Assembly: GCF_902635505.1 (NCBI RefSeq)
Contig: NC_045427.1
Location: 594,907,665 to 594,971,664 of the forward strand
Reading direction: 5' to 3'
DNA from: Sarcophilus harrisii
Taxonomy: Eukaryota > Chordata > Mammalia > Dasyuromorphia > Dasyuridae
DNA: 64,000 nt
A program made the position numbers and the translations under genes. Under the pieces are notes generated by a model. It made no database searches and had not been told where the DNA came from. It saw only the letters and a list, made by a program, of their open reading frames with translations. Shown one piece after another: positions 12,301-27,900 of this stretch; the first letter of the stretch is position 1; each line of letters begins with the position of its first letter.

Positions 12301-15300
12301 TATGGGGTTGATACTAGATAATTTGAGAGATAAGCCACCTCTTTTTCCAACATGATCAGAGCCAGAGTTGATTGTCCTTTATATAGGAGCTTCCCTGTAT
12401 ACTGACGGGTGAAAGGAGTTCTTTGCTTGGTTCACATCTGGTGCTTCTTTCTTTCTTTCTTTTTTAATTATAGCTTTTTATTTACAAGTTGTATGTATGG
12501 GTAATTTTACAGCATTGACAATTGCCAAACCGTTTGTTCCAATTTTTCCCCTCCTTCCCCTCATCCCTTCCCCCAGATGGCAGGTTGACCAATACATGTT
12601 AAATATGTTAAAGTATAAATTAGATACGATATAAGTATACATGTCCAAACAGTTATTTTGCTGTACAAAAAGAATCAGACTTTGAAATAGTGTACAATTA
12701 ACCTGTAAAGGAAATCAAAAATGTAGGCGGACAAAAATAGAGGGATTGAGAATTCTATGTAGTGATTCATAGTCTTCTCCCAGAGTTCTTTCGCTGAGTG
12801 TAGCTGGTTCAATTCATTACTGCTCTATTGGAACTGATTTGGTTCATCTCATTGTTGAAGAGAGCCACATCCATCAGAATTGATCATCATACAGTATTGT
12901 TGTTGAAGTAGATAATGATCGCCTGGTTCTGCTCATTTCACTCAGCATCAGTTCGTGTAAGTCTCTCCAGGTCTTTCTGAAATCATCCTGTTGGTCATTT
13001 CTTACCGAACAATAATATTCCATAATATTCATATATCACAATTTATTCAGCCAATCTCCAATTAATGGGCATCTACTCAGTTTCCAGTTTCTGGCCACTC
13101 AACATTCTTGCACATACAGGTGCCTTTCCCTACTTTAATATCTCTTTGGGATATAAGCCCAGTAGAAACACTGCTGGATCAAAGGGTATGCACAGTTTGA
13201 TAACATTTTGAACATAGTTCCAAACTGCTCTCCAGAATGGCTGGATGTGTTCACAATTCCACCAACAATATTAGTGTCCCTGTTTTCCCACATCCCCTCC
13301 AACATTCCACATTATCTTTCCCTGTCATTCTAGCCAATCTGACAGGTGTGTAGTGGTATCTCAGTGTTGTCTTAATTTGCATTTCTCTGATTAATAATGA
13401 CTTGGAGCATCTTTTCATATGGCTAGAAATAGTTTCAACTTCTTCATCTAAGAATTGTCTGTTCATATCCTTTGACCATTTGTCAATTGGAGAATGGCTT
13501 GATTTCTTATAAATTAGAGTCAATTCTCTATATATTTTGGAACTGAGGCCTTTAATAGAACCTTTGACTGTAAAAATGTTTTCCCAGTTTATTACTTCCC
13601 TTCTAATCTTGACTGCATTAGTTTTGTTTATACAAAAACTTTTCAATTTGATATACTCAAATTTTTCTATTTTGTGATCAATAATGATCTCTAGTTCTCT
13701 AGTGCTTCTTTCTAAGAGAAACAGGGAAAAGTTTGGAAACTCTACAAGGACTAAGCCTTTTGGCTTTTTATCTGTGGTCTGAATCTGATTGCTCTGTCGA
13801 GATGTTGCTTATGAGGGCTCCAGCTCCAGAGCACTTATTTAGTTCAACATGTGGATAGATAGCAAAGCTTCAGTTTTCAAACAGAAAGGTTACATATTCT
13901 CCACAAGGTAGGCCCTTCCAAACTAGAGTTGTTGGATGCTTACTTCTATTAAAGTTCTATTAAAGGACTTGTAGCCTTCCCTGTTAATGTTACCTGCAGT
14001 GTAAATCTTGACCTTTTTCACAAATACACATGTAAATGGCCACAGGCATAATCAAAAATGTCATAAAATCACCCTTAATTTATGGGAAACAATGTCCTGT
14101 CCTCCAGGATTTCTTAAACTTTTCTCCCTTAAAACCCTTAAAACTTCTCCAAGAAATTTTTTACCTGATTCCAACTATATAGGGATATAAAATACGAATA
14201 CAAATCAAACATCGATTGATAATAAATCATAAATTCACAACTCTATAATGAGACTCTAAATGGAATCATAATCCACAGTTTAAGAAGCTGGGTTGTAATG
14301 GATAGAATATTGGGTTCTGAATCAAGAGTTCACTGGTTCAAATCCCAAACCATCTATTTTCTACCTGTGCAACTTCTGGCAAATGAATCATCTTTTCTAA
14401 GCTTCATTTATTATCTGTGAAATAAAGAGTTTGGCTTAGATAGTCTCTGAAATCCCTTCCAATTTTATGATCACTATAAATGAGGGAGATCGAGTTCTAC
14501 ATGAAGCTCCAGTGTAGAAGGAGCCATCTAAATCTCTTTGGCAAGAAAACCCACAATTGTCTAAACGGTTATCCACAAACCCATCTAGATTAACCCTTCC
14601 CTTCTTAGACCATTTATCCAGTATGAAGGTGATTTAGGCTTAGAACTCATTCCATTGAGAATCCCCATTTGGATTGGCTGCTACGGAAACACCACAGAGC
14701 TCTCCTCATACTGATTCATTAGGCTGAAAAATATATTGATCCACTTGCATTATGTGAGCTTTTGAGCATCTTAATACTGTTGTGTGACTCTTTAAGAATT
14801 AATTAATAAAGATTTCTCAGGCAGAAAGAGTGAACAGAAGTTCTGATACAATGTGATAGCCAACTATTGTACTTTTCTAAATGTTAAATTCTTTACAGAA
14901 TGAAATTGTTTCCTAAATTTTGGAATAATATTGGTAATGATGATGGTGATAGACTAATACAGGACACCCTAAAGGACTCTGAAATTTTAAGTTTTAATAA
15001 CTTAAGTACTAACACTTTTAGTACTTAAATAATACTAATTGCTTTAATTTATATATTTAATTTAATTTATAATTTACTACTTAAGTGCTTATTGCTTAAA
15101 TAATAATACTGTCAAAGTTTTAAGCTTCAATACTTCAAAATTACTACTTACAACATTAATACTATCTAAGCTTTAAGTTTCAATGAGTTTTAATACAATT
15201 CAGTACTTAAATTTTATTGATTAAAGAGTATTGCTTTCATTTAAAGTAGAATTTATTAAAATTGTTAAGTACTTAGATACATAATATTATCAAAGTATCA

Positions 15301-18300
15301 AGCTTTATTGCTTAAGCTTGAATGCAAGACTTGTGGGATACCCAGCCCAATACTTAGAATTTCACAAAGTATTTTGTATACATTATCTTGTTTAATCCTC
15401 ACCTCTCCAAAGAGATAAGTATTAGAGGTATTGTTCTTTGTTATTACACCCATTTTATGTATAGGGAACTGAGACTTTGAGAGGTGAAGGTAATTCATAG
15501 CCTCAGACTTCCCCAATCTGGATTTTCAACTTTCTTAAACTTCAGAACCCGCCTGAATTTCCTGAGGGCCATTGCATACTGAAGGATCCCTGTTATTTGC
15601 ATCACTCTTTAAGGAAAAAATTAAGGAACTTCTTATTCTTTTATGTTCAGTGCAACCTGTCAGTGTAAGAGAGCTTTTTGACAGAAGAGGACGAGGAACT
15701 CAGAGAAATGAAGCTAGATCAAAGGATTACAAGTGAATTTAAAAAAGGAAGAGATACTGACTATCACCAAATTCAGTCTACTCATTTTACAGATAGGGAA
15801 ACTGAGGCCCAGAGAGGTGGGTCATATGAGTAGCAAATAACAGCCAGGATTGTACTAAAGCTCTTTTTACTCCATATTTAGTGCTCTTTTACCACTCTAT
15901 TATGCTCATGTTGCAACTGGGAACATAAATACAAGTAAAAACTTCAATTTCTTTTCTTATCCCCTTTCCCTCTTTGTGTGAAGTCATGTTTGTTTTTTAG
16001 GCCCCAAATCAAAAAATGATCGCATTACATTTGTCCTAAAACACCCTGACTGGCTGGTTCATGGCCATGTTCTCTTTGGTTTGCAAACACTGTAAATTTT
16101 CCAGCCTGACTCTGGGACTTTTTCTTCCTAATTTTAAATTCTCCTTTTCCTTGTTTAGCACAGGCTTCCATTCTTCCTTGTCACATTGTGTCTCCCTAGT
16201 CAATTTAAGAGTCTTCTCCTTGATAGCTCCTGCCACCTAAAGTAAACTACTTGCTTTGCAGTTTGTAAAGCTCACCCAAACCCTTATTCATCCCGAGGCA
16301 CCCACCATGATTCATTAGAACCGAAGTACCTACTATACCCTCCTATTTCTTTTTTTAAACTATGACTAATGAAGAAGGAGGCTACAAAAAAACCTGTAAT
16401 GTTGGGGGTCAGGTAGGAAAAAGAGACAGAATGTTTTAATGTTAATTAAAAGTGAGGGGTTTGTTTTAAGATCTTCCTGTTTGGCCCGTGATTAATGAGA
16501 TGGAATTCCTAATAACCTCAAGGCTAACTTTCAGAGTTAAACCAAGCAGTGGAGACTCCAGATGGATCAAGCCTCAACCCTGCCAGGGTATATACATAAA
16601 TATACATACATACATATATATATACATATATATGTGTGTGTACACATGCACATGTATGTGTGTGTGTGTATAAACCTCTACCATTAGCTACATGATAGAG
16701 AAGTCGAAACTTGGCTTGGTCTCTATGTAGCTTCCAAAGAGATATTTTTAAATTTGCCTCTCTGGACTGGATCTGATCTAAATGGCCCATTTTGATCAAG
16801 ATTTTTTTTTCCAAAAGTTTCCAAAAGTTGAAATCCGGATTCCCACCACCAAAATATAGATTTTGAATTATTTGCATACATTATCTTTCCTCCAGTAAAA
16901 CATAAACTCCTTGAAGGCAAGGTCTGTCTCATGTTTATATTTGTATCTCCAATGCCTATTGTAATGACTGACACATGAATGGTATTTAATAAATGCTTTC
17001 ATTGCTTACTATCAGGGACCTTAGTCAAATCCCTTAACTTATCTCTCTGAGCCTCATTTATATGTTATGGTGAAAATAACAATTCAATGTGCTCCAGACC
17101 CCTAGGGATGCTTATCTTATGCACTTCGGACTGAAATCTCAGGCCGGCATTCTAAGGGCTCCAGAGTTAGTGGAGTCTGGCACACAAGACGCCTTGAACA
17201 ATCCCCTTTGCCATGTTAGCTCCTTGGCAGATATTGACGGGTTATATACCAACACATTTTCAAAGTATCGTGGATGATAAAACAGATTTTCCTATCATTG
17301 GCCTAAATACAGACTAGGAGAGAATACTGGGAAGGGTGAGATTTCTAGTCCCCTTTTTTTCTTTTTCTTTTTTTTATTAAAGCTTTTTATTTTCAAAACA
17401 CATGCATGGATAATTTTTCAACATTATCTCTTGCAAAACTCTGTGTTCCAAATTTCCCCCCTTTCCCCGTCTCCTCCCCCTAGATGGCAAGTAATATAAT
17501 ATATGTTAAAATATATGTTAAATTTTATATATGTATACATGGTTATACAATTATTTTGCAGCATAAGAAAAATCAGATCAAAAAGGGAAAAAAATCAGAA
17601 AAAAAAACTGCAAGCAAACAACAACAAAAAGAGTGAAAATGCCATGCTGTGATCCACACTCAGTTCCCACCATCCTCTCTCTGGGGACAGATGGCTCTCT
17701 TCATCACAAGACCATTGGAACTGGCCTGAATCATCACATTGTTGAAGAGAGCCACATCTGTCAGAACTGATCATTGTGTATCTTCATGTTGCCGTGTATA
17801 ATAATCTCCTGGTTCTGCTCATTTCACTCAGTATCAGTTCATGTGAGTCTCTCCAGGCCTCTCTAAAGTCATCCTGCCGATTGTTTTTTACAGAACAGTG
17901 ATATTCCATTGCATTCATATACACCATAACTTATTCAGCCATTCTCTAATTGATGTAGTCCTTTATTTTTCTTAGTGACTAATAACTTTAGAAGATACTT
18001 CTTCCACTAGATTGGCCTTTCCAGTGCTGCTATAAGAAAATACTTCTTCTCTCTTCCCAAGCTTAAGTTTTAGATATTCTTGGTGAAGGTAGGATGACCA
18101 GGAGGTTGAAAATTATTGTTGAGTTTGGGCTAAGAATTTTTTTTCCTGAGGCAGTTGGGGTTAAGCTATTGCCCAGGGTCACAGCTAGGAAGTATTAAGT
18201 GTCTGAGATCAGATTTGAACTCAGGTCCTTCTAACTTCAGAGCCGGTGCCATCTAGATGCTCCTAGGCTAAGACTCTTCTGTCCAGTATTTCAGAACACT

Positions 18301-18884
18301 GAAATAGCCTTTGGAGCTCATGTTTTGCCTACTTCAGAATGGTTATATGTTCAATGTGATGGAATATAAACCCTCTGAAGAAAAGAACCCTTCATGTTTG
18401 TATCTTATCCTTTTCATACTATAGAATAGCTTAAATGCTTTTAAAATAATTAAATTTTAAGTTTTATAAATTTTAAATATTAAAGATTGAATATCAGTTA
18501 AATGAAACCAAATAGAGACTCTCTAAAAAACTCAAAGAAGAGACGAGAACTAGATAAATTTCTATTTGATATTTAAAACTCTTCACAGAACTATTCCCTT
18601 CCTATCTTTCCAAGGTTCTTACACATTATTGCCCTTCACATATTCTATGATCTATTCATACTTTTTGCTTTTCCTCATACAATGCTCTACCTCTTTCTTC
18701 CATGCTTTTGCACAGGCTGTATCCCATCACAGGAATGCCTTCTATGCCTTTCATCTTCTAAAATTCCTGGCTTCTTTCAAGACTCATCTGAAGTGTTTTC
18801 TTTTATATGAGATCTTTTCCTGTCCCATTCCAACTACAGTGCCTTCCATTTTGTCTCATATATCTTATATATGTAAGTATGGCA

Positions 18885-18917
<33 letters not shown>

Positions 18918-21900
18918 TCATCTCTATTCTCTTTCTAATAATTTGTATACAAATTTACATATATATAAATATATTTCTAGCATTATTCATTAGAATATGT
19001 TTCTTGAGGGCAGGAGTTGTCAGAATTTTCACTTTGTCTTGGTTTTTAGGGCTTAGGACAGTGTCTGGAACATAATACAAACTTAACAAATACTTGATCA
19101 TGGATTTATTGATTCATTGACATGCTGGATACAACAAATTTTTATCACAATCTAATAAAAAAGTGACTTTTCTAAATTTGGATAAGAACAGTTGATAAAA
19201 TCTGTTCTAATCTTTTCCCTTTCTCAGATCTGTATAGTTACAGTGAGTTTGGTCTTTGCAAGAAGATATGAGTTTAAATCCTACCTATAATCTATTAGTT
19301 GTATAGTCTTGAGCAAATCACTTAGCTTTTTTTTTTTTTTTAATCTATTCTATAATGATACTTCTAGCCTAAGATCACATTAGCCTATTGGGCTGCCTTA
19401 TCACATTGTTGGTTCATATTGTAGAGAAGTACAAGGAATTATGGTTGCAAGTTGTAAAGTAACAAATTTAAGCTTGATTTGAGAAGGATTTTTTTGGTGG
19501 GGGACAAGGGAGGCAATTGGGGTTAAGTGACTTGCCCAGGGTCACATGGCTAGTAAGTGTCTGAAGCTGGATTTGAACTCAGGTTTTCCTGATTAAAGGT
19601 CCAATTGTTCTTTCCATTGTGCCATCTAGCTGCTGGGAGAAAAACATTTTAACAATTAGAGCTCTCCAGAAGGGAAATGGGCTGCCACAGGAAACCTCCT
19701 TATTGAAGAATTTCAAGCAAACCCTGGATAATCATTTGCTAGATATATTATACAGGAGAACCTTATTCATGAGTAAATTGGACTAGACATCCTTTGAGGA
19801 CCTTTCTAAAACTGAGATTCTGTGATTCTCTGCCTCAGAGACCAAGGTACCTCAATAGATAGAGTACAGGGCCTGGATTCAGGAAGCCCCAAGTTTAAAT
19901 CTGCCTTCAGATATTTAGTAGCTGTATGACTCTAAGTCATTTAATTCTTACTTGTTTTATTTTCCTCATCTAGAAAATGGAACACCTACTATCCAGGATT
20001 GTTATGAGGATAAAATAAAATAATATTTTAAAAGTTTTTTTGTAAATATAAATGTTTGCCATAATTATTTTTAATTTTTGTTATGCTAGGGACCTCTTCA
20101 GCAATCTGATGAAGCTGATGGATCTTTTCTCAGGAAAGTAACAGTTATGTACAATAATACAAGAATATAGCAATATTTAAAGTTATCAAAATGTTTTAAA
20201 AACAAGTTTATTGTTCCCAGGTATTAACCTGGCATTAGCCTGTTTTAACACTTACTTATAGGGTTGTTATTAGGATCAAATGAGATAATGTATGTAATAA
20301 TAATAACTATTATTTATAAGAAAGTTCAAAGTTTGCAAAGCACTTGATATATGTTATCTCATTTGATGTCCTTGAACAATCTTGTGAAAGAAATATGCTT
20401 ATTATCCTAATTTTAATTTTAAAGAGCTAGGTCTGGCCCAGAGTTACACAACTAAGGAAGAAAAGAAAGAAGAAGAAGAAAAAGAAGAAGAAGAAGAAGA
20501 AGAAGAAGAAGAAAGAAAAGAAGAAGAAGAAGAAGAAGAAGAAGAAGAAAGAAAAGAAGAATAATAAGAAGAAATTTCTGAACATAGTTAACACAATATC
20601 CTATTGCCTTGGAATTCTGAAATTTAAACTATCTCTTTGTAGTCATGTGAGCTAAGGAGAAAAGTCAATGAGTAGCACTTCTTGGGGCCCTTTGGCCCAC
20701 TTGGCTGTGTGGTCATTACAGATGGAAACAATATAAAGAGAAAAGCAGTCCTCAACCACTGAGAGAACACCATGAAAACCAGACAGGCTTTGGATGGGAG
20801 AACATTTTCATTATTAATGAGATCCTGCAGAGTTCTCCAGCCTTTCACTTAGGAAGTAGAGATGCATTTCTTATTTCAAAACCTGCAGGATTGGCCAGCC
20901 ATGTTGGTGCCAGGGAGTTACATGCCATAGACACCTCTTTACTTGCTCTGTGATTTTCTTTTAAAATTGTTTTTAGCTTCTGGCAAATTCAAACTTGGAA
21001 AAAGAACAAATGCCCTTATGAAAAGATGCCTAAAATAGCATACATATATGGGAGAGGTCTCAAAGAAGGCAAAAAACCCCACCTCTTTGACCTTCCTCTT
21101 TCAACTTCTCCTTACTTAAGCTTCTTATCTGACTATTCTGTAAGAGGACTGCTGAGCTCCCTATTAGGAACTAGTTTATTTATCCTTTCATATCTATTCT
21201 TCGCTCTTCTGGCAAGATCTGAGTTTTACTGCGTTTTCAGTTCCCTTCAACTAGCTGTATCAGCATTCTCTTAATGGTAACACTGGAGACTTGAGGACTA
21301 AGGAGAGAAATTGGTGGAAGGTTTTCATTTCATTTCCAGTATTTTGGCCTTTCCTTCTTGAATTACTGATTAATGATGCTTCCATCCTTCAGCATGGTAG
21401 ATAATAGTGGGATTGAAGTTGGAGGACCTGAGTACAAATTTGATCTGTAACCCTTCCATATTATTGGAGGGATTTTCTAAGAGTCATTCATTTTCCCACC
21501 AGTTAAAATAAGGGAGTTGGATTAGATAACATGTTAAAAGTTATTCCAATTCTAAATATATAATTCCATCTCACTCTTGCTCAAAAAGTTTCAATGTCTT
21601 CTTGTTGTTTTTCGGTTATAATATCATCCTCAAAAATAGAGCATAGATAGAGGAAGATATATGTTGGCATTTAAAAGCCTTCACAGCCTGCTCAGCTGTC
21701 TTTATAGGCACTGTCACATTGCTCCCTTTTGCATAGCAAGCATTCCAGTCTTTGCTCACATTGTCCCACATTAACTGTATTTTCTTCTTATATTTAGTTT
21801 CCTCAAAAGTTCATCTCAACTTCCACATTTTCCAGGAGGATCTCCCCAATCCTCCCAACTACTAGTGACTTTCCTTAAAAATTTTCCTTCCATTGTTTTG

Positions 21901-24900
21901 TATATGTTTTTATATTGGGTGTCCCAAAAGTCTCAGTACATCTTGTTTTTTTGTTGTTGTTGTTGTTGTCTGTTCTTTATTCTCAAAGAGGACCATGACA
22001 TCAGGGAAGTGAGCCATGACTTGAAAGTATTTAAGTGAAGATGAGCTGTACAAAGTCACCAGCCTCAGTTTCTCTTTCAAAACTAGCTGGGCACAGTGGC
22101 CAGATATAGCTCAGGAAAACTGGAGATGGCCCTGGATTCAATGGAAGATCTGGTCTTTTTAAGCTAAGGTCTTTAACAGATTTCAGTTTCACCAAGGCAC
22201 ATTTAGTGGTGAAGACTAGGGAAGGATTGAGGCAAAGAATGATCTGTTTTATTTAGTCAAAAAGAAAAAAATCCATATGGAAAGGTTTTTGGCCAACATA
22301 GAAATAACTGCTATTTGCATTCATTCTGAGTCAATAAGGGTCCAAATAATGACCAACTGAGGCTTGGCCCAGGACCTATTGTTTTCCTTGAGAGAATATA
22401 AGCTTTTCAAAGGCACAGCTTCTTTTTTTGTCTTTTTATTCCTAGCACCTACCAAAATTCCTAATATGTAACATGCACCTAATAAATGCTTGTGATTGAT
22501 TGAATGATTAATCCTCTAAACTGTAGGTAAGTGAGAATACTAGATTAAAAACATTTATTAAATGACTACTCTGTGCTAAGCACTGTCTTGTATCATAGAC
22601 TTTGATAGGGATTTATTTATTAATTTACTGAGTGTCTACTGTGACCAATGCCTGGTAAAAAAATTGTAGTAATTTTAAGGTGTGATCCCTGTTTCTAAGA
22701 AACTTGCTCTAGTAAGGGCAACTTGGTTCTTGTGTGATTAGTCATATAGAATTTTAGAGATGAAGTTAGAAAGGACCAGAGAGGCCATCTAGTCTAATCC
22801 CTTTATTGGACAGATGAAGAAACTGAGTAATGAAAGAAAACAGGGGCAGGTAAAACTAATTCTGTTTCTTTGTATGCCTGTGCACTTAAGTTTGAGAGAA
22901 GGATTTGGGAAATAAGGGATAGTGGCAAGAACATTGGAGCTCACATTAGAGGAGTAGGTTGAATCTTACTTCTGTCACTTACCTCCTTTGTGCTCCTGGG
23001 CAAGTGATCTTACTCTCCCTGAGCCTCAGATTCCTCATTGGGAAAAGAGAAGGTTGTCTTTGTGGCTTCAAAGGTCCTTTCCAGCTCTAAGCGTGTGGTA
23101 CTATGCTTTTTTTTTGATAGAACAGCAAAAACAAAGTAAGAATGTGTCTCCCAGATTGCTGTCTTCAATAGGATTTCTTTGGATTAATTCAGATTAAAAA
23201 TATAAATAAATAAACTCAAAGAACTCTATTTTTTAGAGCCAAGAGTTTGAGGTCTTTGTTTTTTTTTTGTTTGTTTGTTTTTCTATCATTGATGTTGGTG
23301 TGTCCTATGAACACACACAAATAAACTGAATATTTCAAACAAAATCAAATATAAGTAATCACTTTAATTCCTTAGTTTTAATCTATTTGACTAATACTAT
23401 GAATTTGTGTACTGTGGTATACATAAAGCTGAAGGCCATACATAATGCTTAAGGCCCTTAATTCATTGTCTCATCTGACATCTTTAACCTCACATTCTGG
23501 ATTCCCTACCATTAACTCTCCACTCTCATCAGGCCATTTCCTGTATTGTTTATTTATACTGCCTCGAACACACTATGGCCATTAGTACATCAGTGCTTTC
23601 TTGTGTGTTGCTGTGTCTAGAAATTTTCCCATCCTCCATTTCAACCTATTCAAAACCTATACACAAATCTCCATAAAGCATTCCCTCACTATTCTGATCT
23701 AAATGACCTCTCCTTTCTCCAAAGGCCTAAGGCAGAGCCACACCATCGAAAATGTGATTTTTTTTTTACTTCCTTCTATTATTCTCTAGTTATATGCCTT
23801 ATCTCCCCAAACAAGTTGTAAGTTCCTTAATAGCAAAAACCTCATTTTCCAATTTTTTTCTATTTTTTTACATGATCTAATCTAATGTGAACAAATGGTA
23901 ATTACTTAATAATTAAATAAATGCTGGCTTGACTACCATGGAAAAATGTAGGGGGAAGAATTCTGGATTTGGAGTTAGCGGCCTTGTATTTAAATTCCAC
24001 CTTCATTTTACTATCTGTGTAATTTTGGGCACATCACTTAAAATTCTCTGGGCTTCAGTTTCTTCATCTGTAAAAAAAGGGGGTTTCCATCTCCAAATCT
24101 ACTATCCTATGACTATAATAAAAAGAAATACTAATTGTAGCCCTTTGGACTAATCCTGGATTCTCAAAACTATTTTGTTTGAAATTTAGAAGTTGGAAAT
24201 GTTTGTAATCTAATATTTAGAATTCACTTTCTTAAGTGTTTTCTTTTAAATTCATCCTGGCTGGATGTAAATTGCTCAGTTATAGACTTTTAAAAACAAT
24301 AGTTTTTAGCTAGGATATTTATAGAAATATATTTCTGCGAGTACATCCTTCTTTATGTATCTGAATCTCATTCTGATTTCAACCAAATAAGGATAAACAA
24401 AGGGTAGGCAGTAGATACTAAACTAAGCATATGTTCACTATATATGTGGGGAAAATTTCAAACATGAATGATTCCCATTTATCATCGAGTGTTGCTGTCA
24501 AATGATTGACATTGTAACGTTGTAACCCACTTCTTTCTTCCTTTGATATTGTTTACTCATGTCTGACTGTGTGGCCCCATTCGGGATTTTCTTGGCAAAG
24601 ATACTGGAGCGATTTACCATTTCTTTCTCCAGCTGATTTTGCAGATGAGGAAACTGAGGCAAATAGGGTTAAGTGACTTGCCCAGAGTCATGTAGCTAAT
24701 AAATGACTGACACTCGATTTGAACTCAGGAGGACCTGAGCTATTGGCTAGGTATCATTTGTTATTGCATTATAATAGAAGCCAATTGGGTGTATTGGAAA
24801 AAATGCTGGATTTGGAATCAGAGACTCTGAATCCAAATTCTGCCAATATTGTTTATTAATTGCATAACCTTGAACAAATCACCTAGATATTTTCGATTTC

Positions 24901-27900
24901 TTCATCTGTGAAATGAGGTCAGATTAAATCATAAACTCTTAACATATGATAAATTTCAGGACGTCCATGAAATTGGATGGGGAAGAAAATTGCATTTCTA
25001 TTTTCACTAACCTCTAACTGAAATTTAGTCTTTCCTTCAATTATGAATGTAGGCAACAAATTACAAAGGTGTTGGCAGGATTGGTGAATTTCTTGTGATA
25101 GAAGTTGCAGCTATTTTCTTATCACACTTCCGTTGCTGTACTTATCTTGAAATATTTTTTTGTGGTCATTACTACCTAGAAATTGTTATGCTTATTGTTT
25201 TGACTAGATAACACATGCTCACAATCTTCTTCTTTATATTTATAATCTGTATATCAGTCATTGTTTTTTTTTCATACTAATATATATATTATTTGTGTAT
25301 TTGTGCTTATGTATTTTTATATATGTGACATATATATGTATATAAATAAAGTAATACATATGTATAAAATGCATTTAAAGATAGTTTGATAAAGCATCTA
25401 TAGGTTTCAGTAGATTGCCAAAGACTTTTTAGTGTCACAGAACCCTTTGGAATAGATGTTCTCTGAAGTCCTTTCCATCTCTAATTCTATAGTTATAATT
25501 TCTGAATAGAATATCTTTGTCTTTTTAATTCACACTTCTTTTTTCTATTACTAAGATAGGATTCCTTCCAACATTAGTGAATTGTGACCAAAAGTTCCTA
25601 TGTACATTCTCGGACTACCCTTTACTCCATGTGCACAAAGCATTGTTTGTTTGCACCAGGGTTTTTTTGGATACCTCACCAGGTTTTCTTGATAAGGGTT
25701 GAAAAAAGACAAGATGAATTGTAAAGGAGAGTAAAAATAAAATTTAAATTGCACTGGGGAGAAAGAGGTAAAAGAATAGGGGAAATTAGGAAAGACATTA
25801 AATAGAGGATGATACCTGAGGTGGGCCTTAAGAAAATTAATTATTCTAAGAGGCAAGGGTGTGTGTGTGTGTATGTGTTTGTATAAATGTAGTGAGTTGG
25901 TAGTCCATATATGGAACATTGCTTATAAAGGCTTCCTATCTATGTGAAGTTGCTAAGAAAGATTGGCTATAACATAAAGTATACAATATGAAGTAAGTCA
26001 GTAAGATAGAAACCATACATGGAAAGTTTTAAATACCAGGAAAAGAAATTTGGATTTTTAGCTTGCCTTTCCTCCAGAAAAAAAAATCCATAATAATATC
26101 TTGAACAACCAACATGGTTGAATCCAGCCACTTGTCATACAGATTTGCATTTCATTCTCTCCTTCTTCCAGATAATAATTCTCATTCTTCCCTCATTAAA
26201 TAGTCAATTAAATAAGTAAGAAAAGTCTTCAGCTTTGCCAGATCAATAAATGACTTTACATCATTTTAGGTCAATTCCACTCCAAGCTTAGTAGATCTAA
26301 AACAAACAAACAAACAACAAAACCTTTTCTCTGAAAGCTACTTCTTTTGCTTACTTCCCTGTTTCCAATTGCATTTCCACCCTTTTTTGGGAATCCATCT
26401 TGATAGCCTCAAACTCAACTTTGACTCTAACCCTTTCTTTCTCCCCTCATTTAATTAGTCACCATGTAGTGTTAATTTGTTTTTGCCATAATTCTTGAAT
26501 CCCTTTACCTTTAGTGTTTTTATGGTCACATTATAAAATCACAAATTTAGTACTGAATTTAAAGTTCATCAAATCTAATCTCCTTATTTTACAGATATGG
26601 AAACAGAGACTGGCAGATATGAAATGCAGGATTATATAGCTAGTAAATGGCTGAAACACAATTGGAATGCAGGTCTTCCTGGCTCCAAGTCTACCATGTT
26701 TTCATTGCAACACAACACCTGTCTACTTTACCTACAATGTCTTGCTCATTCCATAAATATTGAATGAAAGAAGAAAGAGGGAATGAACATGAATATTATC
26801 ATGTCCATTTTACATTTGAGTAAACTACAGCTCAGAGAGTTAGGATCATAAAACATTATTAAGTTTTGGACTTGGAATCACACTCACATCTTCTGCACCA
26901 ATGCCAAAATTCGGCAGCATTTATAAGGACTTTAACTCCTGGACTGTTTGGGGGACAGCATGTTGTATGTTCTGCTGACCAATTTGTTAGTGCCTATACA
27001 TTTTGCTACTACTTTGCGGTGCCAGGGGAAATAAGTGCCTTGGGTTATATAGCACAGAAGGGACTCCCACACAACTAATGAATCCAAATAGAATGACCTG
27101 GGGTTGTGAGGATGGCTCTAGTATCTGCATAATTGATTGTTATCCAGAGTCTCATTACAACTCCAGGGGTCAGATTTTCTGAACCCAGATTTTTAAAAAG
27201 AAGGTTATGAGGACAGTTGCATTTGGGGATTTCCCTCCCAGAGGAGGAGAAAGGATGTCTTAATGGATGGTGTTACTGGACTAATGGTGGAATTACAAGA
27301 ATGAGCAATATCTCTATGTACAATTGAACAAGTAGTAATGAAAATATTTTCCCCCAACTTTCTACATAAGAAGAAAGCAACTGCTTTATTGAATCAGACC
27401 CCATGATATAGAGCCTAAAATATCTTTCTAATGTCCCCTTTTCTTTTATCAGTTTATCAGTTTCCTCATCTGTAAAATGAGAGGACTGAAATTAGTGGTT
27501 TTTGAAATCCTTTCCAGTTTTAAATTTATGAATCAGTGACTAAGTCAGTGATTCCCAACTCTTTTGGTCTCAGGTTTCAAAAGAGCTTTTGTTTAATTGG
27601 GTTACATGTGTTAATATTTTCTTATTTGAACTGAAGCACATTAGTATTATTATGAAATACTTTTGATTTTACAGATTCCCTGAAAGAATCTCAGGTATCC
27701 TTCTGGTCTAGACTTTGAGAAATGCTGATCTAAGTTTTATTGTGGAAGGTTATGATTCTCTGCCATCAGTCAATCAATCAACCGAACTTATATTTCCGGT
27801 GCCAAGTATAGTACCTGGCACTGAGAAGTTGCTGAATAAATACTTGTTGATTGACTGAAACAATTACTGTATTCAATCGAGCACCTACTATGTGCTAGGT

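Noticed and set aside
13251-13646. 131-residue minus-strand frame resembling a real protein
   Set aside because: Recognised as the C-terminal part of L1 ORF2 in a truncated copy, not a host gene.
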